A stretch of DNA of 60,036 nt from contig NZ_SRYM01000023.1 in the NCBI RefSeq assembly GCF_004793765.1, positions 1 to 60,036 of the forward strand, given 5' to 3'. Positions 1 through 9,432 of the stretch are shown piece after piece. Made by a program: the position numbers and the translations under genes. This stretch comes from Parabacteroides distasonis. GTDB lineage: Bacteria > Bacteroidota > Bacteroidia > Bacteroidales > Tannerellaceae. Each line of letters opens with the position of its first letter. Within the stretch, counting starts at the first letter, position 1. Below the pieces are notes generated by a model. That model searched no databases, was not told the origin of the DNA, and saw only the letters and a list, made by a program, of their open reading frames with translations.

Positions 1-21
1 TTACACACGTTCTTTTAATTG

Positions 22-1611
22 TTAATTGCGTGTGAAGTAAATCTGTATCATGTCACACTTCTCGATATTGCGGGTCTCGGAAGAGAAGTTCACGCCGATC
101 TTGAAGACTTCCCGGTCGTCTCCGGCGAAGGGTAGGGCGTAGCCTTTCTCCTCGATCTGCCGCAGGGCCTCCTCGGCGGTTCCGTTGAGCTTGAACTCCA
201 TGATATAGATGTATTGGTTGGTTTGCAATACGAGGTCTATACGCCCGTTCGAGGTATGGTACTCCACTTGCGTGTACAGGCCGACCAGCTTGAAGACGAT
301 GAAGAGGACGTTCCGGTAATGCAGCTCCGTGTCTCGCTCCGGCTTTTGCCCGGCGATCACCTCGTAGGGTGTGTCGGCGAAGAAGCTTTGGAGGCGGTGG
401 AAGAAGGCGTCGTAATTGCCAGACCGTATCTCCCGAACGAACTGTCCGATCTCGAAGGGGGCCTTAGAGGCTTGTATGCTCGTATAGAAAGGAAGTAGGT
501 ATTTGACGAAACCTTCTTCCACCTCCTTGTTCGGGAAACCCAGTCGATAAATGCCAAACTCAGGATCATAGCCCTTGATGGTCAGATACCCGCTTTGGTA
601 GATGACGGGTATGGGATTGTTCGAGGCGGAGTCGATGCTGTTCAGCACATCGGCGTCGGTCTCCGTGTTGGCCATCTCGTAGAGGTCGTAATGGGTGTGC
701 TTGAGCAGCTCCACGAGGTAGGAGGGTGTTCCGGTCTCGAACCAGTAGTCTCCGAATTCCATCTTAGCGAAGGTATTCAATAGGCTGAATGGATTGTATA
801 TACCCTCGGACTTGGCGGTGAAATGGTATCCGTCATAGCGTTGCTTGAGTTTTAGGCAGGTTTCCTCGTAGGTCGTCATTTGGGTATCAGCCAGTTCCTT
901 CACTTCGTCTTCCAGATAGGCATGTATCTCTTTTTCTGTGATGCCGCATATCTCGACGTACCGATTATCCATCGACAGGTCCATGAGGTTGTTGAGGTCG
1001 CTGAATACGCTTACCTTGCCGAACTTGGTCACGCCGGTCAGGAACGCTAGGCGGATATATCCGTCCATGCTCTTCAGAACGCCGTAAAACGCTTTCAGTA
1101 TAGAGCGGTAGGCCTCCTGTAACTCCGGATTCCCGATCGCCTGTAGCAAAGGCTTGTCATACTCGTCTACCAGTATGACCACTCTCCGTCCTGTTCTCTC
1201 ATAGGCACGGCGTATCACGCCGGTGAAACGATCGGATGGTGTTATCTCTCTCTCGTCTTTCCCCCACAGGTCTTCCCAAAGGTTCAGATAACGTCGTAAT
1301 ATACTCTCTAATGCCCCAGGGTCAGAATATCTCTCCGCATTTAAATCCAAATGTAAGATGGGGTATCTTATCCAGTCTTTTTCCAATTTCTCCATTGCCA
1401 GTCCCTCGAACAGCTCCTTCTTTCCTTGGAAATAGGCCTCCAGCGTGGACAGCAGCAAGCTTTTCCCGAAGCGTCGGGGGCGGCTGAGGAAATAATATCG
1501 TCCGGTTGTTACTAATTGGTAGATTAGGGCGGTCTTATCAATATAGAGATAACCATCTTTGCGAAGGCTCTCGAAGTTCTGTATGCCGATGGGATAAATT
1601 GTCTGGTTCAT
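22..1611 (-). CDS. AAA-ATPase-like protein with C-terminal PD-(D/E)XK nuclease domain
   Basis: This 529-residue protein has the two-domain layout of a family abundant in Bacteroidales (AAA-ATPase-like Pfam PF09820 plus a DUF1703/PD-(D/E)XK domain). The N-terminal half has a Walker A-like loop, RPRRFGKS (about residues 44-51), and a Walker B-like strand, VVILVDEYDKPLL (about 143-155). The last 80 residues hold the nuclease core: GRIDLVL, then YIYIMEFKL, giving the D...ExK arrangement. Cellular role is not established for the family; nucleic-acid cleavage tied to ATP use is inferred from the domains. It starts at an ATG four bases below a 14-bp inverted repeat that brackets its likely promoter. 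A shrunken paralogue lies at 18705-19175, so the family has duplicated and decayed locally. Family assignment is secure; function is not. Confidence 0.9.
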   Translation of the reverse strand: MNQTIYPIGIQNFESLRKDGYLYIDKTALIYQLVTTGRYYFLSRPRRFGKSLLLSTLEAYFQGKKELFEGLAMEKLEKDWIRYPILHLDLNAERYSDPGALESILRRYLNLWEDLWGKDEREITPSDRFTGVIRRAYERTGRRVVILVDEYDKPLLQAIGNPELQEAYRSILKAFYGVLKSMDGYIRLAFLTGVTKFGKVSVFSDLNNLMDLSMDNRYVEICGITEKEIHAYLEDEVKELADTQMTTYEETCLKLKQRYDGYHFTAKSEGIYNPFSLLNTFAKMEFGDYWFETGTPSYLVELLKHTHYDLYEMANTETDADVLNSIDSASNNPIPVIYQSGYLTIKGYDPEFGIYRLGFPNKEVEEGFVKYLLPFYTSIQASKAPFEIGQFVREIRSGNYDAFFHRLQSFFADTPYEVIAGQKPERDTELHYRNVLFIVFKLVGLYTQVEYHTSNGRIDLVLQTNQYIYIMEFKLNGTAEEALRQIEEKGYALPFAGDDREVFKIGVNFSSETRNIEKCDMIQIYFTRN

Positions 1612-1615
1612 ATCG

Positions 1616-1662
1616 TCCTATATTTTATGCGACTTATAAGCAAAGTTACATAAAATATAGGA
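1616..1662 (-). promoter_or_regulatory. Promoter inside a 14-bp perfect inverted repeat
   Basis: The minus-strand box TAACTTTG (1648 down to 1641) fits the Bacteroidetes -7 consensus TAnnTTTG. It sits in the 19-bp gap between perfect arms TCCTATATTTTATG (1616-1629) and CATAAAATATAGGA (1649-1662). The lower arm would lie in the mRNA leader just before the ATG at 1611. This could be an operator for autoregulation or a leader hairpin; the sequence alone does not decide. Confidence 0.6.
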
Positions 1663-1775
1663 GAGGAACCGTATCTTTAGAAGTAAATTTTCAACAATAA
1701 TATCTTACTATGAAGTCGATTTATAACTCGCTGATAGTAAGATGGATAAATATGCTTGTCGGATTTCCGTAAAAA

Positions 1776-1851
1776 CACGTACATGTTTTCACGGATTCAC
1801 GTACGTGTTTTTGGGGATTCACGTACGTGTTTTCCGAAAAACATGTACGAA
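1776..1851. repeat. Array of four CACGTACGTG-type units, 22-bp spacing
   Basis: Near-palindromic cores start at 1776 (CACGTACATG), 1798 and 1820 (CACGTACGTG) and 1842 (CATGTACG), exactly 22 bp apart, each flanked by runs of A or T. The same family recurs at 19243 and 43264. The array fills much of the 282-bp space between the start of the AAA-ATPase gene and the end of the propeller lipoprotein gene. The rest of that space is A/T-rich with nothing else I recognise. Confidence 0.85.
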
Positions 1852-1893
1852 TAAAAAACAAGTCTGGAAAAATAGACAATAAGTAAGAAGTTT

Positions 1894-3069
1894 TTATTCC
1901 TTATACTTAGCCACCATAATCACGGGGTTGGATTCCTCATTCAATCCCGCTGCGATCTCATTCAAGCGGCCTTTCAGCTTACCTTTCCCGTAGGCTTCCA
2001 CCAACTCATTGGCTTCTAGTTTCTTTATGAAAGCGATCCCATCGTTATTGATGATCTTTAGTATTCCATGTTCGTACCACATATTAACGGGTGTCTGATC
2101 TACGAAATCGTTATTATACACGACACACTCAAAGATAGCGTCCTCTTGTTTATCATATACCAAGTCGGTTCTGGGGAATCCGGTTTCTTTCTCAAAATCC
2201 CATTGTTTCTTTGTTGTTTGCATGAAATAATACCGGTCGGTAAGAATACTTGGATAAAGAAATACTTCCGGGGCCATAGTGCGGATAGGTGGAGTCCTTA
2301 CGATAAAGGGTTTGATAGAGTGATCTTGCGAATAACTATAAATCGTATCTGTAGATGGCTCTACTAAGACCCAACTTCCATTTTGGGAAATTAATTCGGT
2401 ATTACGAGGTCCCGCGGCCCAACCTCCTTTCGATAAAAACGGTGATATCTTATGCTCATAAGGGAGTTCGATTTCCTTGACAATGCTTCCGTCTTGTTTG
2501 GACAGGAGCCAAAATGCGCTTTTTCTCAACTTTTTATAATTGCCAATCTCATCGTAGCAGATTAAGTTGTCTTGATCGAAATTGTATATCTTCCCGCTAT
2601 TGAAATTAAAATCTTTATCGTACTTTAAAGTTCGCTTAAAGTTTCCGGACAGATCGTATACGATAAACTCGCTCGAATAGTAGTTGTTGATAAACAGCTC
2701 ACCTTTCTTCTCATCGAGGGCAATAGACCCGATATTCGTGTATTCTTGGCTACCTTGGCCGCTGCGGTTGATTTTTCTCTGGCCTTTTCCGGTCCGGTCG
2801 AAGATAAATATATCTCCGTCTTGTCCGTTCTTGTTTCTAAGGATTATGAGATTTTTGCCGATGGCTTGCATGCTGGCTGAGGTTATGAATTCCTCATTCG
2901 TTTCTAATGGGATGTATTCCACATCCAAAAAGTCTTGAAGAATCAGTTCCTTCTTCGGATAATTTGCCGTGATATCCACGGTTAAAAAGTCGTTAGCCGG
3001 TTGCTTGCCACTTTCGCATCCCGTTATCAGGAACAGGATCATCGCAGAGATTGTGAGTATAAGTTTCAT
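1894..3069 (-). CDS. 6-bladed beta-propeller lipoprotein
   Basis: A 391-residue exported lipoprotein. The N-terminus has a hydrophobic signal ending in the lipobox LITGC, with Cys near residue 18. The body matches the Bacteroidales 6-bladed beta-propeller family (PF17170-like): the early motif DVEYIPLET, then repeated strands of the type LIILRNKNG...IFIFDRTGK, ELFINNYYSSEFIVYDLSG and LICYDEIGNYKK, spaced as propeller blades. These proteins are usually surface or periplasmic lipoproteins of unknown ligand. It reads alone on the minus strand with its own promoter at 3101-3108. A decayed relative of this general type may be the remnant at 22883-23104. Confidence 0.85.
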   Translation of the reverse strand: MKLILTISAMILFLITGCESGKQPANDFLTVDITANYPKKELILQDFLDVEYIPLETNEEFITSASMQAIGKNLIILRNKNGQDGDIFIFDRTGKGQRKINRSGQGSQEYTNIGSIALDEKKGELFINNYYSSEFIVYDLSGNFKRTLKYDKDFNFNSGKIYNFDQDNLICYDEIGNYKKLRKSAFWLLSKQDGSIVKEIELPYEHKISPFLSKGGWAAGPRNTELISQNGSWVLVEPSTDTIYSYSQDHSIKPFIVRTPPIRTMAPEVFLYPSILTDRYYFMQTTKKQWDFEKETGFPRTDLVYDKQEDAIFECVVYNNDFVDQTPVNMWYEHGILKIINNDGIAFIKKLEANELVEAYGKGKLKGRLNEIAAGLNEESNPVIMVAKYKE

Positions 3070-3100
3070 GGTAGTATGTTTTTAAAGGTGTCCCTTTAGC

Positions 3101-3108
3101 AAACATAT
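3101..3108 (-). promoter_or_regulatory. -7 box for the propeller lipoprotein gene
   Basis: TATGTTTG on the minus strand fits TAnnTTTG, about 32 bases before the ATG. The upstream element is only a T-run about 20 bases away, so the call rests on the -7 box. Confidence 0.55.
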
Positions 3109-3146
3109 GCTTTTCTCACTGTCAGAAAAATATTTTATACATCTAT

Positions 3147-3178
3147 TTTCGTGAATGTGTTGTTTAACATTATCTTTG
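3147..3178 (+). promoter_or_regulatory. Promoter of ruvB
   Basis: TATCTTTG (3171-3178) fits the -7 consensus, with a weak TTTC (3147-3150) 20 bases upstream. Transcription should begin near 3185. That leaves no leader for an ATG at 3186 but about 13 bases for the ATG at 3198, which favours the second start. Confidence 0.65.
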
Positions 3179-3197
3179 CAAGACAATGAACGTGAAT

Positions 3198-4223
3198 ATG
3201 GAAGATGATTTTGATATAAGGGATGCCCGGATGCCGGAAAACGAGCGAGAGTACGAGAACGTGCTTCGGCCGCTTTCGCTCCGTGACTTCAGCGGACAGG
3301 CGAAGGTGGTGGAGAACCTGAAGGTGTTCGTCATGGCTGCCCGCATGCGTAAGGAGGCGCTGGATCATGTGCTTTTGCATGGACCTCCCGGGTTGGGAAA
3401 GACGACGTTGTCGAATATTATAGCGAACGAGTTGGGGGTTGGTTTCAAGGTCACGTCGGGGCCGGTGCTGGATAAGCCGGGAGATCTGGCCGGGGTATTG
3501 ACCTCGCTGGAGAAGAACGACGTGCTTTTTATCGATGAGATTCACCGGTTGAGCCCGATCGTGGAGGAATACCTGTATTCCGCTATGGAGGATTACCGGA
3601 TCGATATCGTGATCGATAAAGGACCGAGCGCCCGCTCGATACAGATCGATTTGGCTCCGTTTACATTGATTGGCGCTACGACCCGTAGCGGCTTGCTGAC
3701 TAGTCCGCTGCGTGCCCGTTTCGGTATCAATATGCACTTGGAGTATTATGATATGGAGACGCTGACGAAGATCGTGCTCCGTAGTGCTAATATCTTGAAT
3801 GTAAAATGTGAGTTGAACGCCGCAAGGGAGATCGCTTCCCGTAGCCGGGGTACGCCTCGTATCGCCAACGCTTTATTGCGCCGTGTGCGTGATTTCGCTC
3901 AAGTGAAGGGGAACGGAGATATCGATAAGGCGATCGCTTGCTTCTCTCTGGAGGCGTTGAATATAGACCGGTATGGCTTGGATCAGATCGATAATAAGTT
4001 GCTGACGACGATCATTGATAAATTCAAGGGAGGCCCGGTCGGATTAACGACGATCGCCACGGCTTTGGGCGAGGACCCCGGAACGCTAGAAGAAGTGTAC
4101 GAGCCTTTCTTGATCAAAGAGGGCTTTATCAAACGCACGCCCCGTGGCCGTGAGGTCACCGATTTAGCTTATACCCATCTGGGACGTAGCCGGGTGGGGG
4201 AACAAGGTTTTTTATTTGATTAG
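3198..4223 (+). CDS. ruvB: Holliday junction branch migration helicase RuvB
   Basis: RuvB is the ring-shaped AAA+ motor of the RuvAB complex, which moves Holliday junctions during recombinational repair in the cytoplasm. From this start the protein is 341 residues, the usual length. Visible motifs: Walker [10 protein letters not shown], the conserved [12 protein letters not shown] segment, Walker B LFIDEIHR, sensor 1 GATTRSG, arginine finger SPLRARFG and a C-terminal winged helix containing [10 protein letters not shown]. An in-frame ATG at 3186 would add four residues. I prefer 3198 because the promoter leaves no leader for 3186 and because Bacteroidales RuvB proteins typically begin MExDFxIRD. 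It is followed 11 bp later by the flippase gene, so the two are probably co-transcribed. Confidence 0.97.
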   Translation: MEDDFDIRDARMPENEREYENVLRPLSLRDFSGQAKVVENLKVFVMAARMRKEALDHVLLHGPPGLGKTTLSNIIANELGVGFKVTSGPVLDKPGDLAGVLTSLEKNDVLFIDEIHRLSPIVEEYLYSAMEDYRIDIVIDKGPSARSIQIDLAPFTLIGATTRSGLLTSPLRARFGINMHLEYYDMETLTKIVLRSANILNVKCELNAAREIASRSRGTPRIANALLRRVRDFAQVKGNGDIDKAIACFSLEALNIDRYGLDQIDNKLLTTIIDKFKGGPVGLTTIATALGEDPGTLEEVYEPFLIKEGFIKRTPRGREVTDLAYTHLGRSRVGEQGFLFD

Positions 4224-4234
4224 ACAGATACGAT

Positions 4235-5731
4235 ATGGCAGGAGGAATGAAGCGGCTCGCTAAAGAGACAGCCGTTTATGGATTGAGTAGTATAGTGGGG
4301 CGTTTCTTGAATTGGATGTTGGTGCCGATGTACACACGTGTGTTGGCCGGAACAGGGGATTATGGGATCGTGACGAATTTATATGGTTGGACAGCCCTGT
4401 TGCTGGTCTTGCTTACTTATGGCATGGAGACGGGGTTCTTCCGTTTCATCAATAAGAAAGAGGAGCAAGAGCCGATGCGGGTGTACGCTTCCGTGCTGTA
4501 TTGCCTGCTGGGAAGTTCGGCGCTGTTTAGCGTAGCGGTTTTCGCCTTGTTACCATCTATTAGTGCCGGCTTGGGATATGGTGACCATCCGGAGTATATC
4601 GGGATGATGGCGGGTATCGTGGCGGTAGACGCTTTTTGTTGCATTCCGTTCGCTTATCTTCGGTATAAGGGGAAAGCATGGCGTTTCGCCGGGATTAAGT
4701 TGCTGAGTATTTTCTTGAATATTATCTTGAATATATTCTTCTTGATCACTTGTCCGTGGTTGCATTCGCACTATCCGGAGGCGATAAGCTGGTTCTATCG
4801 TCCGAATTATGGGGTAGGCTATGTATTCGTGGCGAACGTATTTACGACACTGATAACCTTATTGCTTTTGATCCCGGATATCTTGCCGGGCATACGGGCG
4901 AAAGTAGACGGAACGGTATTGAAACAAATCTTGCGTTATTCCTTCCCGATCCTCATTCTAGGTATTGCCGGTATCTTTAACCAGACGGCAGATAAGATCC
5001 TGTTTCCATTCTTGTTTGATGATAAGGAGTACGCGAACGAGCAATTGGGTATATACGGCGCATGCTTCAAGATCGCCGTGGTGATGGTGATGTTCACGCA
5101 GGCTTTCCGGTATGCCTATGAGCCGTTTATTTTCGCTAAAAACAAGAGCGATGATAATAAGAAAGCCTACTCGGAAGCGATGAAATATTTCATCATATTC
5201 GCCTTGTTTATCTTCCTCGGGGTAATGTTCTATATCGATATCTTGAAGTACTTTGTCGGGCCGGCTTATTATCCCGGATTACGGGTAGTGCCGATCGTGA
5301 TGCTGGGCGAGTTGTTCTTCGGTATTTATTTCAACCTCTCCTTATGGTATAAGCTGATCGACCAGACACGATGGGGCGCCTATTTCTCCACGATCGGATG
5401 TGTGGCCACGGTCTCTATCATCTTGCTGTTTGGTCCCTCGCAGGGTTATATGGCTTGTGCGTGGGCATCGTTCTTTTGTAATTTATTGATGATGCTTCTG
5501 TCTTATTTTGTGGGACAAAAGAAGTTCCCGATTGAGTACGACTTAAAATCCGCGTTTCTTTATTTTGGGGTGGCGGCGGTGTTATATGTGGCTGGCATGG
5601 CATTGCCGATACAATCTGAATGGCTCCGGTTGGGATACCGCACGATCTTATTAGGCGTATTCATCTCATTTATGGTTAAAAGGGATTTACCCTTACGGGA
5701 AATCCCTTACATAGGACGTTATTTTCAATAA
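4235..5731 (+). CDS. Polysaccharide/lipid-linked oligosaccharide flippase (Wzx/MATE-like)
   Basis: A 498-residue polytopic membrane protein of the polysaccharide biosynthesis/oligosaccharide flippase superfamily. The N-terminus carries the typical LAKETAVYGLSSIVGRFLNW followed by LVPMYTRVL, and about 12-14 hydrophobic segments cover the length. Such proteins move undecaprenyl-linked sugars across the inner membrane for capsule, LPS or glycoprotein synthesis; the substrate cannot be read from sequence. No glycosyltransferases are adjacent, so this is not inside a visible capsule locus. It follows ruvB by 11 bp. A second in-frame ATG at 4247 preceded by AGGAGG is an alternative start. Confidence 0.88.
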   Translation: MAGGMKRLAKETAVYGLSSIVGRFLNWMLVPMYTRVLAGTGDYGIVTNLYGWTALLLVLLTYGMETGFFRFINKKEEQEPMRVYASVLYCLLGSSALFSVAVFALLPSISAGLGYGDHPEYIGMMAGIVAVDAFCCIPFAYLRYKGKAWRFAGIKLLSIFLNIILNIFFLITCPWLHSHYPEAISWFYRPNYGVGYVFVANVFTTLITLLLLIPDILPGIRAKVDGTVLKQILRYSFPILILGIAGIFNQTADKILFPFLFDDKEYANEQLGIYGACFKIAVVMVMFTQAFRYAYEPFIFAKNKSDDNKKAYSEAMKYFIIFALFIFLGVMFYIDILKYFVGPAYYPGLRVVPIVMLGELFFGIYFNLSLWYKLIDQTRWGAYFSTIGCVATVSIILLFGPSQGYMACAWASFFCNLLMMLLSYFVGQKKFPIEYDLKSAFLYFGVAAVLYVAGMALPIQSEWLRLGYRTILLGVFISFMVKRDLPLREIPYIGRYFQ

Positions 5732-5738
5732 ATTGGAA

Positions 5739-5746
5739 TATCTTTG
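5739..5746 (+). promoter_or_regulatory. -7 box for the DUF389 gene
   Basis: TATCTTTG fits TAnnTTTG and lies 26 bases before the ATG at 5773, just beyond the flippase stop. I see no good upstream element. Confidence 0.5.
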
Positions 5747-5772
5747 CGAGACAGAATTAATTATGTTATCGT

Positions 5773-7131
5773 ATGGAAAAAGGATTGCTACATAAACAGA
5801 TTATGGATTTTTTTGTCCGTAATTTCGATGTCAGGCAGGACAAAGAGGATGAACTGGACACGATAGAATCTATTGAGAAGGGAGTCGAATTTAAGAGGAC
5901 AAATTTATGGGTACTTATTTTCGCTACGTTTGTGGCCTCTCTCGGATTGAATACGAACTCTACAGCCGTGATTATCGGTGCTATGTTGATTTCGCCGTTG
6001 ATGGGACCGATCATGGGCTTCGGTTTGGGATTGGGAATCTCCGATTTTGAGTTGATCAAGCGTTCGTTTCGTAATTTTGCTACCGCTACTATTTTTAGCG
6101 TAATTACCTCCACCTTATATTTTTTGATTTCTCCGATCAGCGAGGCACAAAGCGAGTTACTCGCCCGTACGCAACCTACGGTATACGATGTATTGATCGC
6201 TATTTTCGGCGGTCTGGCCGGAATCGTGGCGAGCTCGACAAAGAGTAAGGGTAACGTGATTCCGGGTGTAGCTATCGCTACGGCTTTGATGCCTCCGCTT
6301 TGTACAGCTGGATTTGGGTTGGCGAGTGGCAATTTGTATTACTTTTTCGGTGCTTTTTATCTGTATTTTATCAATACGGTTTTTATTAGTTTGGCTACGT
6401 TTGTCGTTGTTCGCTTGCTGAAATATCCGAAGAAAGTTTTCTTGGATAAACAACGGGAAAAGATCGTGACTCGTTACGTGGGTATCATTGTTTTTTTCAC
6501 GATCGTGCCGAGCCTTTTCTTGAGTTATAACTTGATTCGGAGTAGTTATTTCAATGAACGGGTACGTAACTTCGTATCGGAGGAGTTGACTTTCCCGAAT
6601 ACGCAAATCTTGAATAAGGTCGTTACGGATACGAGCGAGAAAAGGGAGGTGAAAGTAGTCTTGATCGGCCAGACAGTACCAGATGAGATGATCGCTAACG
6701 CCCGGGCTAAATTGCCTAAGTATGGATTGAAAGATGTGCATTTAGTCGTACAACAAGGTTTTGGACAAGAGGCCACGGATATCAATGAGTTGAAAAGCCT
6801 CTTGATGCAGGATTTATATAAGAATAGCGAGGAGGTACTACGTGCGCAGACCATCCAGATAGATTCGTTAAAACGACAAGTTGACAAATATCAGAGTTAT
6901 AGGCGTTTGACATCCGAGTTGATCCCGGAGATGAAGGTTCTTTTCCCCTATGTAGTTGAGGCTTCTTGCTCGAATACGTATATCGTAAATACGGAGACGG
7001 CGAAGCCGGATACGGTTATGCTGGTTTATCTGAAAAGTAAGACGATCATTAAAGAAGCGGAACGTAAGAAGATCAAGGAATGGCTATCGGCTCGTGTGGA
7101 AATGAAAAATATTAAATTACTAATCGAATAA
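5773..7131 (+). CDS. DUF389 integral membrane protein
   Basis: A 452-residue member of the DUF389 (TIGR00271/TIGR00341-like) family. Family landmarks are clear: NSTAVIIGAMLISPLMGPIM near residues 76-95 and GVAIATALMPPLCTAG near 174-189, with about six or seven hydrophobic segments in the first 260 residues. The C-terminal ~190 residues (from about 265) form a soluble region that includes a predicted helix around 365-385. Function is unknown for the family. It has its own -7 box and is followed 20 bp later by the S46 peptidase gene; whether the two share a transcript is unclear. Confidence 0.85.
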   Translation: MEKGLLHKQIMDFFVRNFDVRQDKEDELDTIESIEKGVEFKRTNLWVLIFATFVASLGLNTNSTAVIIGAMLISPLMGPIMGFGLGLGISDFELIKRSFRNFATATIFSVITSTLYFLISPISEAQSELLARTQPTVYDVLIAIFGGLAGIVASSTKSKGNVIPGVAIATALMPPLCTAGFGLASGNLYYFFGAFYLYFINTVFISLATFVVVRLLKYPKKVFLDKQREKIVTRYVGIIVFFTIVPSLFLSYNLIRSSYFNERVRNFVSEELTFPNTQILNKVVTDTSEKREVKVVLIGQTVPDEMIANARAKLPKYGLKDVHLVVQQGFGQEATDINELKSLLMQDLYKNSEEVLRAQTIQIDSLKRQVDKYQSYRRLTSELIPEMKVLFPYVVEASCSNTYIVNTETAKPDTVMLVYLKSKTIIKEAERKKIKEWLSARVEMKNIKLLIE

Positions 7132-7151
7132 TTTAGACTAATAAGAGTAGA

Positions 7152-9293
7152 ATGAAGTTGATGAAAAGAGTGTGGGCGGTTTTGTTGCTTTTAGCCGCTT
7201 CCGGCCAGTTATATGCCGATGAGGGCATGTGGGTGCTGAAGGAATTAAATAAGCAGAATTTGGCAAGAATGGCCGAGTTGGGTTTTACCCCATCCTATGA
7301 TCAGTTGTATAGTGAGACGGAGCCTTGCGTGGCGAACGCAGTGGTAATCTTCGGTGGGGGATGTACCGGTATTACGGTCTCTAACGAGGGGTTGATCTTC
7401 ACGAATCACCATTGTGGTTTCGGAGCCATCCAGCAGTTGAGTAGTGTGGAGCACGACTATCTGAAAGATGGTTTTGTCTCTCAAAGTAAACAGGAAGAAC
7501 TTCCGGTTCCGGGCTTGACGGTACGTTACCTGAAAGAGACCGTAGACGTGAGCGATCGTATCAACAGCCAGATCTTCGGTATCGAGGATGAGTTCCAGCG
7601 TTTGTCGGCGGCTGATTCTATCGGTCGTGTGATTTGTGATTCCGTGGGAAATAATGAGTTCCTAGCGGCTGATGTCGTTCCTTTCTATAGTAATAACAAA
7701 TACTTCTTGGTGGTGTACGATGTTTATCGTGATGTGCGTATGGTTTTCGCTCCACCTAGTTCTATTGGTAAGTTTGGTGGCGATACGGATAACTGGATGT
7801 GGCCCCGTCATACCGGTGATTTTTCCGTATTCCGTGTGTACGCCAACGCGGATAATAAACCGGCGGAATACAATGTGGATAATAAGCCTTATACCCCGAG
7901 ATATGTAGCGGAGGTGTCTATGCAAGGCTATCAAGAAAAGGATTATGCTATGACAATCGGTTTTCCGGGAAGCACGGATCGTTATTTGTGTTCTTGGGGC
8001 GTGCAACAGCGTATCGAGAATAGTAATAAGCCCCGTATCGAGGTGCGTGGCATCAAGCAGGGCATCTGGAAAGAGGCGATGTTGGCTAGCGATGCTGTAC
8101 GTATCAAATATGCCTCTAAGTATGCGGGAAGCTCCAATTATTGGAAGAACTCGATCGGTATGAATAAAGGATTGGCGAATCTAAACGTGATCGAACGTAA
8201 ACGTGCGGAAGAGACGGCTTTTGCTGATTGGGTAGCGAAAGATCAGGCCCGGGGAGCTAAATATGGCGAGGTCTTGAATTTGTTGGAAAAAGGATATACC
8301 TCGACCAATAAGTATAGGGAGGCGTTGACCTATTTGAATGAGGCGTTTTCCAGTGGAGCGGAGATTATTCGTTTGGCCCGTATGGTGCAATCGGTGGATA
8401 TAAACGGAGCTACTCCGGAAGAGATTACTGTCTTTTTAGAGGATCGTATCCAACCGTTCTTCAAGGATTACGAACCGTCTTTGGATCAGAAGGTACTGGC
8501 CGCAATGATGAAGATCGCGAAAGAACGTGTATCTCCGGAGTTCTTGCCGGATATTTATACGAGCGTTGATAAGAGATATAAAGGGAATTATGAGAAATAT
8601 GCGGCGGATGTATTTAAGAAGACTTCCTTATTGTCGTACGACAAGATCGCCGGGATGCTGAGAAATCCGAAGCAATATGAGAAATTGAGAAAAGACCCGG
8701 CGGCGGAATTGAGCTTGTCCGTATTGGTATCTATCTTCCAGTTACAGCAGTTGATGGGCGATGCGGAGTATGATATCGCTAAGGGAGAACGTTTGTATTT
8801 CGCGGGCTTGAAGGAGATGTATCCGGAGAAAGCTTTGTCTTCCGACGCTAATTTCACGATGCGTTTGAGTTATGGTTCTATCGGAGGGTATCGTCCTTAT
8901 GATGCCGCATGGTACAATTATTACTCAACGGATAAAGGTATCCTAGAGAAAGAGGACCCGACGAGCGATGAGTTCTGGGTACAACCGGAGATACTGGATC
9001 TGGTTCGTAGCCGTGATTTCGGACCTTACGCGAATGAAAAAGGGGAATTGCAGCTGTGCTTCCTCTCGAACAATGATATCACCGGGGGTAATTCCGGTAG
9101 CCCGGTATTCGATAAGAACGCCCGTTTGATCGGACTTGCTTTCGACGGTAACTGGGAGGCGATGAGTGGTGATATCGCTTTTGAACCGGATTTGCAACGT
9201 TGCATCGGCGTAGATATCCGCTATGTCCTTTTCATGATCGATAAATGGGGTAAATGCCCGAGGTTGATTGAAGAGTTGAAGCTGGTTCGATGA
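7152..9293 (+). CDS. dpp7: S46 family dipeptidyl-peptidase, DPP7 type
   Basis: A 713-residue secreted serine peptidase that removes dipeptides from the N-termini of peptides in the periplasm. The signal peptide ends near SGQLYA. S46 motifs are visible: catalytic His in TNHHCG (about 84-89), the Asp region in GGDTDNWMWPRHTGDFSVF, and the nucleophile Ser648 in TGGNSGSPVFD. The residue 18 positions after that Ser is Gly (in FDGNW). In characterised S46 enzymes Gly there goes with DPP7-like hydrophobic preference, while DPP11 has Arg and prefers acidic residues; on that basis I call DPP7 type. It ends convergent with the C1B peptidase gene across a repeat array, and belongs to a local cluster of five peptidase genes. 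Confidence 0.92.
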   Translation: MKLMKRVWAVLLLLAASGQLYADEGMWVLKELNKQNLARMAELGFTPSYDQLYSETEPCVANAVVIFGGGCTGITVSNEGLIFTNHHCGFGAIQQLSSVEHDYLKDGFVSQSKQEELPVPGLTVRYLKETVDVSDRINSQIFGIEDEFQRLSAADSIGRVICDSVGNNEFLAADVVPFYSNNKYFLVVYDVYRDVRMVFAPPSSIGKFGGDTDNWMWPRHTGDFSVFRVYANADNKPAEYNVDNKPYTPRYVAEVSMQGYQEKDYAMTIGFPGSTDRYLCSWGVQQRIENSNKPRIEVRGIKQGIWKEAMLASDAVRIKYASKYAGSSNYWKNSIGMNKGLANLNVIERKRAEETAFADWVAKDQARGAKYGEVLNLLEKGYTSTNKYREALTYLNEAFSSGAEIIRLARMVQSVDINGATPEEITVFLEDRIQPFFKDYEPSLDQKVLAAMMKIAKERVSPEFLPDIYTSVDKRYKGNYEKYAADVFKKTSLLSYDKIAGMLRNPKQYEKLRKDPAAELSLSVLVSIFQLQQLMGDAEYDIAKGERLYFAGLKEMYPEKALSSDANFTMRLSYGSIGGYRPYDAAWYNYYSTDKGILEKEDPTSDEFWVQPEILDLVRSRDFGPYANEKGELQLCFLSNNDITGGNSGSPVFDKNARLIGLAFDGNWEAMSGDIAFEPDLQRCIGVDIRYVLFMIDKWGKCPRLIEELKLVR

Positions 9294-9305
9294 GAGAAAA
9301 AAGAG

Positions 9306-9406
9306 ATGGGCATCCGTGATTTCCGCGGATGCCCATTCTAAGGAGCTAATAATGCCCATTGTAAGGTGCTTTGAATGCCTATTCTAACAACCTTACGATG
9401 GGCATT
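9306..9406. repeat. Array of five ATGCCCAT/ATGGGCAT units, 23-bp spacing
   Basis: The word ATGGGCAT or its complement ATGCCCAT (one copy ATGCCTAT) starts at 9306, 9329, 9352, 9375 and 9398, always 23 bp apart, in both orientations. The first two units form a hairpin with an 11-bp stem (9306-9316 with 9326-9336). The array lies between the convergent ends of the S46 and C1B peptidase genes, so it may act as a two-way terminator, but there is no T-run. The same family recurs at 48009 inside the fimbrial operon. Confidence 0.85.
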
Positions 9407-9432
9407 GTAATATCCTATACGATAGGAAAGTT

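Noticed and set aside
3135-3737. 200-codon minus-strand frame across the ruvB start
   Set aside because: It overlaps the ruvB promoter and conserved RuvB coding sequence; composition is unlike a real protein.
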